A stretch of DNA of 64,000 nt from Clostridiales bacterium (lineage in GTDB: Bacteria; Bacillota; Clostridia; Oscillospirales; CAG-272). The stretch is taken from NCBI GenBank assembly GCA_012800735.1, contig JAAZIU010000013.1, positions 1 to 64,000 of the forward strand, in the 5' to 3' direction. Positions 45,752 to 54,098 of this stretch are shown here, piece by piece. Each line of letters starts with the position of its first letter. Position 1 is the stretch's first letter. The notes under the pieces were generated by a model, which was not told the DNA's origin, did no database searches, and saw only the letters and a list, made by a program, of their open reading frames with translations. A program made the translations under genes and the position numbers.

Positions 45752-47572
45752 ATGTCAAAAAGCGAAAGCATTAAAAACTCTCGGGGTCTGAGCGGGAAAA
45801 ATTCCCGCGGAACGCTCCGGACTTTATTTATCTTTATTAAAAAAGCAAAAAAGTATCGGAAATACATTGTTTTTGCTGCCGCGGCGCTTATTCTTTCTTC
45901 GCTGCTCAGCCTTTTCACTCCTTATATCGTTCAGCTACTGATTTCAAAGCTGACCGCCGCAGAAGGAGTTGTATTAAACGAACTTGTAAAACTTGGCGTC
46001 ATTTTGGTTGCCGCATATCTCGGAAGAGCTGTATGCCGATTTATCAGTTTGTCTCAAAGCCATGTCGCGGCCTGGAATTTCGTCGGCGAACTCACGCTTG
46101 AGTGTTACGATAAGCTGCAGTCGCTCTCGATGCGCTATTACAGCGACAAGCAGACCGGACAGCTTATGAGCACGATGCTTAACGACAGCCGTCAGCTTGA
46201 GCTGCTGATCGCTCATTCCCTGCCAGACCTCTGCTCAAATGTTATTATAATCATCGCGGTCGCGGTCGCATTGCTTATAATAAATCCTGTCTTGATGCTG
46301 CTTACCATGATTCCTGTTCCCTTTATCATTTTTGTCTCCTCTCTCTTTTCAACCCGCGTCGCTCCGCTGTTTCAGATAAATCAGAAGGTTTACGCAGAGC
46401 TGAACGGTCTGACTCAGGAAAAGCTTTCCGGAATGAAGGAAATTCAGGCAAATTCAAAAGAAAAGTTTGAACACGGAAGAATGAAGGACTTTTGCAAGCA
46501 TTACAGCTTTGTCAATATACGGGCGAACTACGCCGGGGCGTTGTTCCATCCTTCCGTTGAGCTGCTGACTTCCATCGGCACCGTTATAGTGCTTGTTGCC
46601 GGCGGGTTCTTCGTAACAAATGGGAAAATGGATGTCGCGGAAATAGTCGGCTTCTTTATGTATCTCAGCCTGTTCTATACCCCTCTTGCGGCGCTTTCAA
46701 GACTCAACGAGGATGTGCAGAACGCGCTTGCCTCCGGTGAACGGGTTCTTAATCTTCTTGAGACGGAACCGGACATAGTCGACAGCAATGACGCCGTTGA
46801 AATCTCTGTCGACGCTGAACCGGAAATAACTTTCGACGATGTAACTTTTTCATACAACGACGATATAAAGGTACTAGAAAACGTCAGTTTTACCGCAAAA
46901 GCCGGGGAGATGACCGCTGTTGTCGGAGTGACCGGGGCGGGAAAAACGACTCTTGTCAGTCTTGTGGAAAAGTTTTATCAGCCCGACAGCGGCAGAATTC
47001 TTTACGGCGGGGTGGATATAAACGAATACAAGATAGATTCGGTGCGCTCAAAGCTCTCGATGGTTATGCAGGATATCTTTCTTTTTAACGGCAGCGTGGC
47101 CGAAAATATCGCATACGGAGTTGATAACGCGACACCCGAGCAGATAAAAGCGGCGGCAGTTATCGCCTGCGCCGACGGATTTATCTCTCGGATGCCGGAA
47201 GGCTATGAAACGCAGATCGGCGAACGCGGAGTCAAGCTGTCGGGAGGACAAAAGCAGCGCATTGCTATTGCCAGAGCGGTGCTGCGTAAAACTCCGGTAA
47301 TAATACTTGACGAAGCGACAAGCGCTGTCGATACCGAGACGGAATCCGAAATACAGCGGGCAATCGAGAATCTGCGCAGCGGTGATACAAAGCCGACGCT
47401 TATCGTTATAGCTCATCGCCTCTCTACCGTCAGGCGCGCAAGCAGCATTATCGTGCTTGAGGACGGGAAAGTCGCTGAAACCGGTAATCACGAGACGCTT
47501 ATCCGAGCGGGTGGAATTTACGCAAAACTTTGCGGCGTTCAGGATGCGTTGTTGGATATTAAGCAAGCATAA
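45752..47572 (+). CDS. ABC exporter, fused permease and ATPase (MsbA/MDR-like half transporter)
   Basis: The 606-residue half transporter has an N-terminal six-helix ABC_membrane domain (about 40-330) and a C-terminal ATPase with Walker A GVTGAGKT, Q-loop VMQDIFLFNG, signature LSGGQKQR, Walker B VIILDEATSAVD and H-loop VIAHRLS. It should act as a homodimer or with an unlinked partner; no second half transporter is adjacent. The substrate is unknown; lipids, drugs or peptides are possible. The first 35 residues are basic and Ser-rich. Confidence 0.92.
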   Translation: MSKSESIKNSRGLSGKNSRGTLRTLFIFIKKAKKYRKYIVFAAAALILSSLLSLFTPYIVQLLISKLTAAEGVVLNELVKLGVILVAAYLGRAVCRFISLSQSHVAAWNFVGELTLECYDKLQSLSMRYYSDKQTGQLMSTMLNDSRQLELLIAHSLPDLCSNVIIIIAVAVALLIINPVLMLLTMIPVPFIIFVSSLFSTRVAPLFQINQKVYAELNGLTQEKLSGMKEIQANSKEKFEHGRMKDFCKHYSFVNIRANYAGALFHPSVELLTSIGTVIVLVAGGFFVTNGKMDVAEIVGFFMYLSLFYTPLAALSRLNEDVQNALASGERVLNLLETEPDIVDSNDAVEISVDAEPEITFDDVTFSYNDDIKVLENVSFTAKAGEMTAVVGVTGAGKTTLVSLVEKFYQPDSGRILYGGVDINEYKIDSVRSKLSMVMQDIFLFNGSVAENIAYGVDNATPEQIKAAAVIACADGFISRMPEGYETQIGERGVKLSGGQKQRIAIARAVLRKTPVIILDEATSAVDTETESEIQRAIENLRSGDTKPTLIVIAHRLSTVRRASSIIVLEDGKVAETGNHETLIRAGGIYAKLCGVQDALLDIKQA

Positions 47573-47576
47573 CTAT

Positions 47577-47620
47577 AAAAGCCGTATACGAGTTGGATTC
47601 CCGTATACGGCTTTATTTCT
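47577..47620. terminator. Bidirectional terminator between ABC exporter and MATE gene
   Basis: AAAGCCGTATACG (47578-47590) pairs perfectly with CGTATACGGCTTT (47602-47614). A T-rich tail follows on the plus strand, and a shorter one on the minus strand. Confidence 0.9.
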
Positions 47621-47621
47621 T

Positions 47622-49004
47622 TTATCTTGTCAGCTTTTTCATCCACCGCCAGCGGTTTACCTTGATATATGCGACGATACATTTTAGTATCTGGTCGCAT
47701 TTGAGGCAGGCGACTGTTATCCATGTCGGTAGCTGCAACACAAAGGCTGATATGGCGGCGCTCGGCAGAACCACGCACCAGACGAAGATGAGGTCGTTTA
47801 TCAATACGAATTTGGTGTCGCCGCCGGCCCTTACTATTCCGGTGTTTACCGACATCTGATAAGATGTACCGACGGAGCAGACCGCGAGAACGCGGAGAAA
47901 CCGATCGGCATATGTAAGAGTCAGATCTTCAAGCTCCCCGAAATGAGAATATATCGCAAGCACAAGCGGACGGGAAAACCAGATAAGACTGCCGGTTATG
48001 ATACCGACGCCGACGAATATCAGCTGAAGCGTCCTTGCGTATTGCTTTACAATCGTCATATCGCCGTTTCCGACCGCTTTGCCTATTACTATCGATGAGG
48101 CGGTTGCCGAGCCGTATGCGCCTACCGTCAATATCGAGAATACCGTCGAGGCGATCGAATAGGCGGCTATCGAATTGACGTCAAAGCGGCCGACTATCAT
48201 GCCCTGAACGCTGAGGTTGATTCCCCAAGTGATAGCGCCGATGAACACCGGCAGACCGTAGCGGAAAAAATCTGATGTCAACTGAGGATCGGATTTGCCG
48301 AAAACATCGGAAAGATTCATATCGAGTCTTTTGTCGTGAAAAAAGACAAACCAGATCATAAGAACACATTCGGCCAGTCTTGCGATTACCGTAGCGAGCG
48401 CCGCGCCGGTAACCCCGAGTGCCGGAAATCCTAATTTACCGTAAATCAAAAGGTAGTTGAGCGTTATATTGATAACCAAAGCCACGATCGAATCTATCAT
48501 CCCGATACGAACCGATTCGACACAGCGCATTGCTGAAATCAGAACGTTTGAAATACAGAAAAACAGATACCCGAATCCCATTATCCGCGCATATGGTACT
48601 CCCGCAGCGATAACCTCGGAATTTGAATTAAAGATACTCAGCATCTGCGCCGGGAAAAATATCATCAGCAGCGATATCACCGCCGTGCAAGCAAAACTTA
48701 GTTTAATCCCAATCGAAACTATCTTCTTTACGCTTTCGCCGTCGCCTTTGCCCCAATACTGGGCGGCGAGAACTATCATTGCGGGGGCAATGCCGTGGAT
48801 TATCTGACCGACGAAAGTTGAGACTACATTTGTGGCGTAAACGCCGTCTAAAACTATCTCGCCTAAATTCGCGACCATAACATTGTCGGCAAGATTTACC
48901 GCCTGAGTTATGATATTCTGAAAAATAATCGGTATCGCAAGCAATGCGAATTTCTTATAAAACGACGCGTCTCTTACATATCTGGAACTTATCGCTGCAT
49001 CCAT
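47622..49004 (-). CDS. MATE-family multidrug/Na+ antiporter
   Basis: The 460-residue protein has twelve hydrophobic segments in the MatE two-bundle arrangement. Typical sequences include LAIPIIFQNIITQAVNLADNVMVANLG in helix 1 and GVTGAALATVIARLAE at the end of the first half, with a repeat of the pattern in the second. ATG 49004 is chosen because AGAGGA lies 6-7 nt upstream; an ATG at 49148 would add a basic stretch not found in the family. It would export cationic compounds; the substrate is unknown. Confidence 0.9.
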   Translation of the reverse strand: MDAAISSRYVRDASFYKKFALLAIPIIFQNIITQAVNLADNVMVANLGEIVLDGVYATNVVSTFVGQIIHGIAPAMIVLAAQYWGKGDGESVKKIVSIGIKLSFACTAVISLLMIFFPAQMLSIFNSNSEVIAAGVPYARIMGFGYLFFCISNVLISAMRCVESVRIGMIDSIVALVINITLNYLLIYGKLGFPALGVTGAALATVIARLAECVLMIWFVFFHDKRLDMNLSDVFGKSDPQLTSDFFRYGLPVFIGAITWGINLSVQGMIVGRFDVNSIAAYSIASTVFSILTVGAYGSATASSIVIGKAVGNGDMTIVKQYARTLQLIFVGVGIITGSLIWFSRPLVLAIYSHFGELEDLTLTYADRFLRVLAVCSVGTSYQMSVNTGIVRAGGDTKFVLINDLIFVWCVVLPSAAISAFVLQLPTWITVACLKCDQILKCIVAYIKVNRWRWMKKLTR

Positions 49005-49149
49005 ATCTGTCCTCTTTGATTTAAACTTTACAATAATTATACACCGTCTTATGCGGGATTTTATCAAGCGGAGATGAGCGATTAATGAATTGTTGACGCT
49101 CAATAGTTTTACCTGTTCCTTACGCCTTTGAATTGTGCATTTTGCCATC

Positions 49150-49178
49150 TTGATATTTTTCGGTAAAAGTGATATAAT
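49150..49178 (+). promoter_or_regulatory. Promoter for tRNA-Trp
   Basis: TTGATA 49150-49155, 17-nt spacer, TATAAT 49173-49178, 13 nt before the mature 5' end. Confidence 0.8.
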
Positions 49179-49191
49179 ATTATAGTCGCAC

Positions 49192-49267
49192 AGGGGTATA
49201 GCTCAGTTGGTAGAGCAGCGGTCTCCAAAACCGCGTGTCGAGCGTTCGAGCCGTTCTGCCCCTGCCA
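49192..49267 (+). tRNA. tRNA-Trp (anticodon CCA)
   Basis: A 76-nt cloverleaf fits fully: acceptor AGGGGTA with TGCCCCT, D-arm GCTC/GAGC, anticodon stem GCGGT/ACCGC with loop CTCCAAA (anticodon CCA), variable GTGTC, T-arm GAGCG/CGTTC with loop TTCGAGC, discriminator G and encoded CCA. It is single, with its own promoter and terminator. Confidence 0.97.
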
Positions 49268-49269
49268 AA

Positions 49270-49299
49270 ACGCCTCCGGATTTCCGGGGGCGTTTTTTT
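49270..49299 (+). terminator. Terminator of tRNA-Trp
   Basis: ACGCCTCCGG (49270-49279) pairs with CCGGGGGCGT (49284-49293, one G-T), then TTTTTTC. Confidence 0.92.
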
Positions 49300-49324
49300 C
49301 TTTCTGTTTTTTACCGGATTCAGG

Positions 49325-50071
49325 TCATATCTCGATAATATCACCTGCGTCACGTCCTCCGGGAGGAGATTTAAGCAGTTTCTCGCATCTGCGTCTGTCG
49401 CTGATGTATTTATCCATCAATATATAAAATCCACGCGAATGACTAGGTTCGCTCAGGTGACAGAGTTCGTGGACGATGATCATACGCAGGCACTCCGGGG
49501 GATATTGCGCAAGACGGAGATTAAAGGACAGTCGGCGGGTCTTCATGCTGCAGCTTCCCCAGCGGCTTTTCAGATATTTTACCGCCGCACCGCTGCTATA
49601 TAATCCGGTTATTTCTTCAAATCGCGGCAGCTCTGTTTTTAATGCGGCTGAAAGTTCCTCGCCATATACCTTGCGTAAAAACTCCTTGCGTTTTTCCTCT
49701 GTGTCGGACGGAGGAACTGACAGCAAAGCCGTCATGGTTTCGCCGTCGAAACTTATCGAGTAAGCGTCCGACGGGATGAGCTTTATTTTATAAGGTTTTC
49801 CCCAGAGACAAATATGGCTGCCTTCGGTTATATTCTCGGTTTCTTTTTCGGATTTTGGAGAGGATCGCAGTTTTTTGTTTATCCATGTCATGTTGAGGCG
49901 GATAAAGCGTTCGGTGGCGATTTTCGGTGTGCCGAACGGCGCCGTTACAAAAATTTCCCCCTCCCGAACGCGAAGATAGGAATGTTTATTAGGCTTATAA
50001 CTTATATTGACTTTTATGCCTTCCACGCTTATCTGCGCGGAGGAAACAACTTGCTTCTTTTTTGATTTCAT
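49325..50071 (-). CDS. YgjP/WLM-type zinc metallopeptidase (DUF45)
   Basis: The 248-residue protein has the catalytic motif HELCHLSEPSH (HExxH plus third ligand) near 200, followed by GFYILMDKYI. Upstream features are SYKPNKHSYLRVREGEIFVTAP, a beta segment, and LKSRWGSCSMKTRRLSFNLRL, which is the YgjP/M48-like signature. The biological substrate is unknown. It has no signal peptide. It is convergent with tRNA-Trp and divergent from the lyase gene. Confidence 0.88.
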   Translation of the reverse strand: MKSKKKQVVSSAQISVEGIKVNISYKPNKHSYLRVREGEIFVTAPFGTPKIATERFIRLNMTWINKKLRSSPKSEKETENITEGSHICLWGKPYKIKLIPSDAYSISFDGETMTALLSVPPSDTEEKRKEFLRKVYGEELSAALKTELPRFEEITGLYSSGAAVKYLKSRWGSCSMKTRRLSFNLRLAQYPPECLRMIIVHELCHLSEPSHSRGFYILMDKYISDRRRCEKLLKSPPGGRDAGDIIEI

Positions 50072-50075
50072 TTAC

Positions 50076-50104
50076 TTGACAGATTCATTAAATAGTGGTA
50101 TTAT
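50076..50104 (+). promoter_or_regulatory. Sigma-A promoter for the DHDPS-family gene
   Basis: TTGACA 50076-50081, 17-nt spacer, TATTAT 50099-50104. Confidence 0.82.
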
Positions 50105-50141
50105 TATCAAAAGAAATTGAGCGCCGAAAGGATATGATGAT

Positions 50142-51086
50142 ATGATAAAAGCAATACCCGGAGCATACCCGACTATGATAACGCCGTATAATTCGGATAA
50201 GACCGTCGACTACGGCGCCGTAAGGGCGCTGACTGCGTGGTATTACGAGCGCGGCTGCGCCGGAGTCTTCGCTTCCTGCCAGTCGAGCGAGATATGGTAT
50301 CTGGGACTTGAAGACAGGGTGAAGCTGGCGCAAACGGTCAAGGACGAGTCGGACAGGCTCGCCGTGGAATACGGTCGAAAGCTGATGGTCGTCGCGTCGG
50401 GTCATGTTTCTTACGACCGCGAGGAACAGGTGCGTGAGCTTAACCTGATGGCTGAAACCGGCGTTGACGCGGTTATCCTGATCTCAAATCGCCTCAATAT
50501 CGAAAACACCGGCGATGACGACTGGATATCCGACCTTTCAAGGCTGCTGCCGCGGCTTCCCGATGAAACCGCACTCGGAGTCTATGAATGCCCGCATCCC
50601 TATAAAAGGCTGATGAACGACAAGCTGCTTTCCTTCTGCGCTTCGACCGGACGGTTCGCTTTCATGAAAGATACCTGCTGTGACGCCGACCTGATAGCGC
50701 ACCGCTGCGAAAAGCTTTTCGGCACCGGAATGTCGCTTTTCAACGCAAACGGACAAACGCTGCTGACTTCTCTGCGCGACGGCGCGGCGGGTTATTGCGG
50801 CGTTATGTGCAACTTTTATCCGGGGCTTATAAGCTGGCTTTGCCGGAACTTCGACACCCAGCCGATGACGGCGGAGAGAGTCGCTTCCTTCCTCTGTCTG
50901 GCGTCTTTTACCGAAGGGCTGACTTATCCCGCGTCTGCGAAATATTATCTTGCGAAATATCAGGGGTTTGATATGAGTACCTTTTCCCGGTCGACCGACG
51001 AGCGGAGGCTTGACCGTTATGCACGTGACTGCATAGACATGATGACGACAAGCGCGAATGAGCTATCCGACGAGTTAGGGCTCTGA
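50142..51086 (+). CDS. Dihydrodipicolinate synthase/N-acetylneuraminate lyase family protein
   Basis: The 314-residue class I aldolase-type TIM barrel has PTMITPYNSDKTVDYGAV at the start, a likely Schiff-base Lys in AFMKDTCC (near 175), and LGVYECPHP, which holds the tyrosine region. The substrate loop reads SCQSSEIWYL where DapA has GTTGE, so it is probably not DapA. Relatives act on 2-keto acids such as sialic acid, keto-deoxy sugar acids or hydroxyproline derivatives. Its neighbour on the opposite strand is a glycosidase-like gene, which fits sugar-acid catabolism, but that is inference. Confidence 0.83.
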   Translation: MIKAIPGAYPTMITPYNSDKTVDYGAVRALTAWYYERGCAGVFASCQSSEIWYLGLEDRVKLAQTVKDESDRLAVEYGRKLMVVASGHVSYDREEQVRELNLMAETGVDAVILISNRLNIENTGDDDWISDLSRLLPRLPDETALGVYECPHPYKRLMNDKLLSFCASTGRFAFMKDTCCDADLIAHRCEKLFGTGMSLFNANGQTLLTSLRDGAAGYCGVMCNFYPGLISWLCRNFDTQPMTAERVASFLCLASFTEGLTYPASAKYYLAKYQGFDMSTFSRSTDERRLDRYARDCIDMMTTSANELSDELGL

Positions 51087-51104
51087 TTTAATATGCATTA
51101 TTAT

Positions 51105-51138
51105 CCTGCCGGACGAAAAACGTCCGGCAGGTGTTTTT
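51105..51138. terminator. Terminator between the lyase and the convergent glycosidase-like gene
   Basis: CCTGCCGGACG (51105-51115) pairs perfectly with CGTCCGGCAGG (51121-51131), then TGTTTTT. Confidence 0.92.
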
Positions 51139-51172
51139 CTCGGATTTCGAAAAATCGGCGGTTTTGCACAGT

Positions 51173-53026
51173 TTATCTGATATTATATTCGTCGGTTTTA
51201 AAGTTGACTTCGACTTCGGTTCCGTCGGCGAAGACCGAGCGCTGACGGGATATATCGCCGTCTATAAACTCGTGCGAAAGCATTTCGAGCGCCGCTACGC
51301 GCTTATGGAGCCGCAGGACAATCTTAGACTGTTCGATTTCCGCTTTATCGGCTGTGACAGACAGATAGCAGGTGTCGCCGTTGAGCAGCGAGTGCAGCAG
51401 TCCCCAATCATTTTTAGGCATGCCCCAGTCGCCGCGCTTTACCTGACTTGACCATGGAATGACGATGCTGTCATGCCAGACAAGGTTGAAAAGTGGGACA
51501 GGGATACCGAAGTGTTCATGCTCGGGATTTCCTAAATTCGTGAAATACGGCGCGTGATGGCAGAGGGCGAGAGACGGGACTATGCAGTCGGTCGTTTCCT
51601 CCGACGACGGGATTATCCCGCGGGAGGTGAGTATATCGAGGCAGAGACGGCGGTATTCTGCGGATTCGCGTCTTGTCATCGGGTGATCCGGGTCAAAGCA
51701 GCGGTCGAGGTAAACGACGGAAAAGACGTCGAGATAAGAGCCGTCGATCTGTATTCCGAGACGCTCAAATTCGTTGTAGTTGCGGCGGACATAATCGGGG
51801 GCGAGTTTCTGGCAGAGTATCGAATGTTCTCCGCCGTACCAGATAGAGCAATAAGGATAGCTGCCGTCCTGCTGCAGCGTTGCGTTCTTGAAATCAAAGC
51901 TGTCGCCGTCGTAATAATAGTCGCGGTACTGGTCGTGTATACCGAAGCGGTAGCCGAGTTCGCGGCATCCGTCGCTGAGGCGCTTCATTCCGGCGGCGCC
52001 TCCGGCTTTCTCATTCACCGGAAAAACGTCGGGGTGGAGGTTATCGTAGCCGTGCTTTCCCCAGCCGTCAAGATGCAGATAGACTTTATCGGCGCCTTTC
52101 TCTTTAAGCGCCTGAAGTTCACTCAGACGCTGCGAGAAGGGAGTATACCATTCGTTTTTCTCCGGTTCGTCTTTATTATAGTAATTAGATTTCGGGCTTA
52201 TCGTCGCCGCTATGCCGGTATGCACCACCGGGGCGCCAAGAAGATAAGCGACATTTTTGTTGCGGGCGATTTTTTCTTCAAGCGAGACGAAAATCCCCTT
52301 TTCGATAAGATATTTGCGATATTCTTTCATCAGACCGACATATCCGGAACCGTCGTTTCTGAAGACACAGATGATCCGGCGGTTATAGCGGATGGTATTC
52401 ATCTCGGGTATCCAGATCGGCCGGATAAGGGTATCGCCGCCGGGTTCGTGGTCTATATGGTAAAGCGCGTCATAGGGAGTGTCATAAATCATGACATAAC
52501 CGTTTGAGCTTACCACCTGCCCATAGACCGGCATATAGCTGTCGCGCTCAAAGATAATGCCGTCCCAGGAACCACCGTGTATTGTTTTTTCGTATTTTGC
52601 CGGAATAATGCTGCCCTGCATACGGGAAAGCACGGTATAACCCTCTCCCTCGGCTGCGCCGAATGCGAAGCCTTTTGGCCATGCGATCCTTTGCACCGCG
52701 TTGTCAGGCTCGTTTCCAAGCCTGCACTCGAATATCAGCTCCTCGCTTTCAAAATTCACAGAAACCGTGGTAATAAGCGATAGGGCGGCTAAATCGCATT
52801 TGTCGGAGAAGCCGCGGTATTCGGCTTTGAATTCAATTCCGACACCGGTTTTGCGCTCCGACGAGGAAATGTATTTTCCTTCAAGGGAAATGCGGCTGCC
52901 GGAAATTTCGACATAGGAGTCCCCTGTCCAGCTCCAGACGCGGCCGGGAGTCGAAACGCCGAGGGTCAGCTCTTTCGGGTTATAGGAGAGTTCATAGCTT
53001 CTGCTTTTATAAGTGTATAGAGACAT
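51173..53026 (-). CDS. Glycoside-hydrolase-like TIM-barrel protein (DUF5696-like)
   Basis: The 617-residue protein has no signal peptide. Residues 1-255 are beta-rich, as in the supersandwich domains of GH-type enzymes. Residues ~270-560 form a TIM barrel with KVYLHLDGWGKHGYDNLHPD (near 330) and IQIDGSYLDVFSV (near 440), where the Asp residues are good catalytic candidates, and 'ITPSSEETTD'-like SSEETT near 488 offers an acid/base Glu. This resembles the uncharacterised DUF5696 family and related GH101/GH129-type enzymes; I am not sure which. An AGGAGG-like site and a strong promoter precede it. Confidence 0.65.
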   Translation of the reverse strand: MSLYTYKSRSYELSYNPKELTLGVSTPGRVWSWTGDSYVEISGSRISLEGKYISSSERKTGVGIEFKAEYRGFSDKCDLAALSLITTVSVNFESEELIFECRLGNEPDNAVQRIAWPKGFAFGAAEGEGYTVLSRMQGSIIPAKYEKTIHGGSWDGIIFERDSYMPVYGQVVSSNGYVMIYDTPYDALYHIDHEPGGDTLIRPIWIPEMNTIRYNRRIICVFRNDGSGYVGLMKEYRKYLIEKGIFVSLEEKIARNKNVAYLLGAPVVHTGIAATISPKSNYYNKDEPEKNEWYTPFSQRLSELQALKEKGADKVYLHLDGWGKHGYDNLHPDVFPVNEKAGGAAGMKRLSDGCRELGYRFGIHDQYRDYYYDGDSFDFKNATLQQDGSYPYCSIWYGGEHSILCQKLAPDYVRRNYNEFERLGIQIDGSYLDVFSVVYLDRCFDPDHPMTRRESAEYRRLCLDILTSRGIIPSSEETTDCIVPSLALCHHAPYFTNLGNPEHEHFGIPVPLFNLVWHDSIVIPWSSQVKRGDWGMPKNDWGLLHSLLNGDTCYLSVTADKAEIEQSKIVLRLHKRVAALEMLSHEFIDGDISRQRSVFADGTEVEVNFKTDEYNIR

Positions 53027-53064
53027 GATTATACCTCCTCTTATTACATTTTACCTTATGATTT

Positions 53065-53093
53065 ATTATAACTCATTTCCATTATCTTGTCAA
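53065..53093 (-). promoter_or_regulatory. Perfect-consensus sigma-A promoter for the glycosidase-like gene
   Basis: On the minus strand, TTGACA (53093-53088) and TATAAT (53070-53065), 17-nt spacer. Confidence 0.88.
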
Positions 53094-53138
53094 CTTATTA
53101 TTCAAACTTGCAAAACCTGATTTTATATCCGGAAACGC

Positions 53139-53167
53139 TTGATTTTTACCTGTTTTTTAGGTATAAT
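53139..53167 (+). promoter_or_regulatory. Sigma-A promoter for the isomerase-arabinofuranosidase operon
   Basis: TTGATT 53139-53144, 17-nt spacer, TATAAT 53162-53167; divergent from the promoter at 53065. Confidence 0.78.
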
Positions 53168-53206
53168 TATAACAGATGAAAAAAGACCGAACGGAGGATT
53201 AAAAAT

Positions 53207-54082
53207 ATGAGATGCGGTATCTGCACAACCGACGTTAAACCGGCTTCGGCAGATGTGATATTCAGGAAAATCAAGGGATGGGGCTTTGAATGCGTTCAAT
53301 TCAGCTTTGTTTCGGTAATTGAAAGCAATTTCATTGAGGACGGAAGGATAGAAATCCCCTGGAGCGTGAGCCCCGCTGCGATAGACGCCATTATCCGCGC
53401 TTCGGAGAAATACGGCTTGCCGATTGAAGCGGTCAACGGCACTTACAACATGGCGCATCCCGATAAAAATGTCAGAGATGAAGGCGCGGCGCGTTTTGTC
53501 GGCTTTGCCGAAGCTACCAAGGCTTTGGGCGCAAAATACATAACCCTTTGCAGCGGTTCGAGAAACCGCGAAAACCTCTGGGGCTACAGCCCGGAAAACA
53601 ACACCGCCGACGCCTGGCGCGATATGGCGGACAGCATGAAACGGGTGGTTGATATAGCGGAAAAGCTTGATATGACCCTCGCCATCGAATCGGAAGCCGC
53701 GAATGTCATCTCGACGCCGGAAAAAGCTCGACAGATTATGGACGAAATAGGCTCTCCCCGGCTTAAGATGATCATTGATTTTGCAAACCTTTTCCACGCA
53801 GGCGAAGCTTACAGAGAAAATGTCCGGCCGACGATAAAGCACGCGATCGATGTGTTCGGGCATGATATCGTTATCGCTCACGGAAAGGATATAAAAGAAG
53901 GGGACGGGATTGAGTTCACCGGAACCGGTGAAGGTATCGTAGACTTCGCTTACTGCGCAAAACTTCTGAATGATATCGGATACGGCGGGGATATGTTCCT
54001 TCACGGTATATACGATGAAGACAAGATGATTTCCGCCCGCGATCATTGGCTGAACGCGGAAAAAGAAGCATTAAGCATATAA
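53207..54082 (+). CDS. Sugar phosphate isomerase/epimerase family protein (AP endonuclease 2 fold)
   Basis: The 291-residue TIM barrel is a distant relative of the one at 34809. Likely metal residues are Glu in LAIESEAANV (near 163), Asp in MIIDFANLFH, His in VIAHGKDI and the final Glu/Asp region after DMFLHGI. There is no signal peptide. It is 16 nt upstream of a GH51 arabinofuranosidase, so it probably handles a released pentose or a derived sugar. The exact reaction is not known. Confidence 0.86.
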   Translation: MRCGICTTDVKPASADVIFRKIKGWGFECVQFSFVSVIESNFIEDGRIEIPWSVSPAAIDAIIRASEKYGLPIEAVNGTYNMAHPDKNVRDEGAARFVGFAEATKALGAKYITLCSGSRNRENLWGYSPENNTADAWRDMADSMKRVVDIAEKLDMTLAIESEAANVISTPEKARQIMDEIGSPRLKMIIDFANLFHAGEAYRENVRPTIKHAIDVFGHDIVIAHGKDIKEGDGIEFTGTGEGIVDFAYCAKLLNDIGYGGDMFLHGIYDEDKMISARDHWLNAEKEALSI

Positions 54083-54098
54083 TACAGGAGGTCCTGAA

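Noticed and set aside
51554-52507. Long plus-strand open frame (317 codons)
   Set aside because: It lies entirely antisense to the glycosidase-like gene at 51173-53026, which has domain motifs, a promoter and a ribosome site.
53123-54046. Long minus-strand open frame opposite the isomerase
   Set aside because: The plus-strand gene has family motifs, an upstream promoter and an adjacent operon partner; the antisense frame has no recognisable domain.
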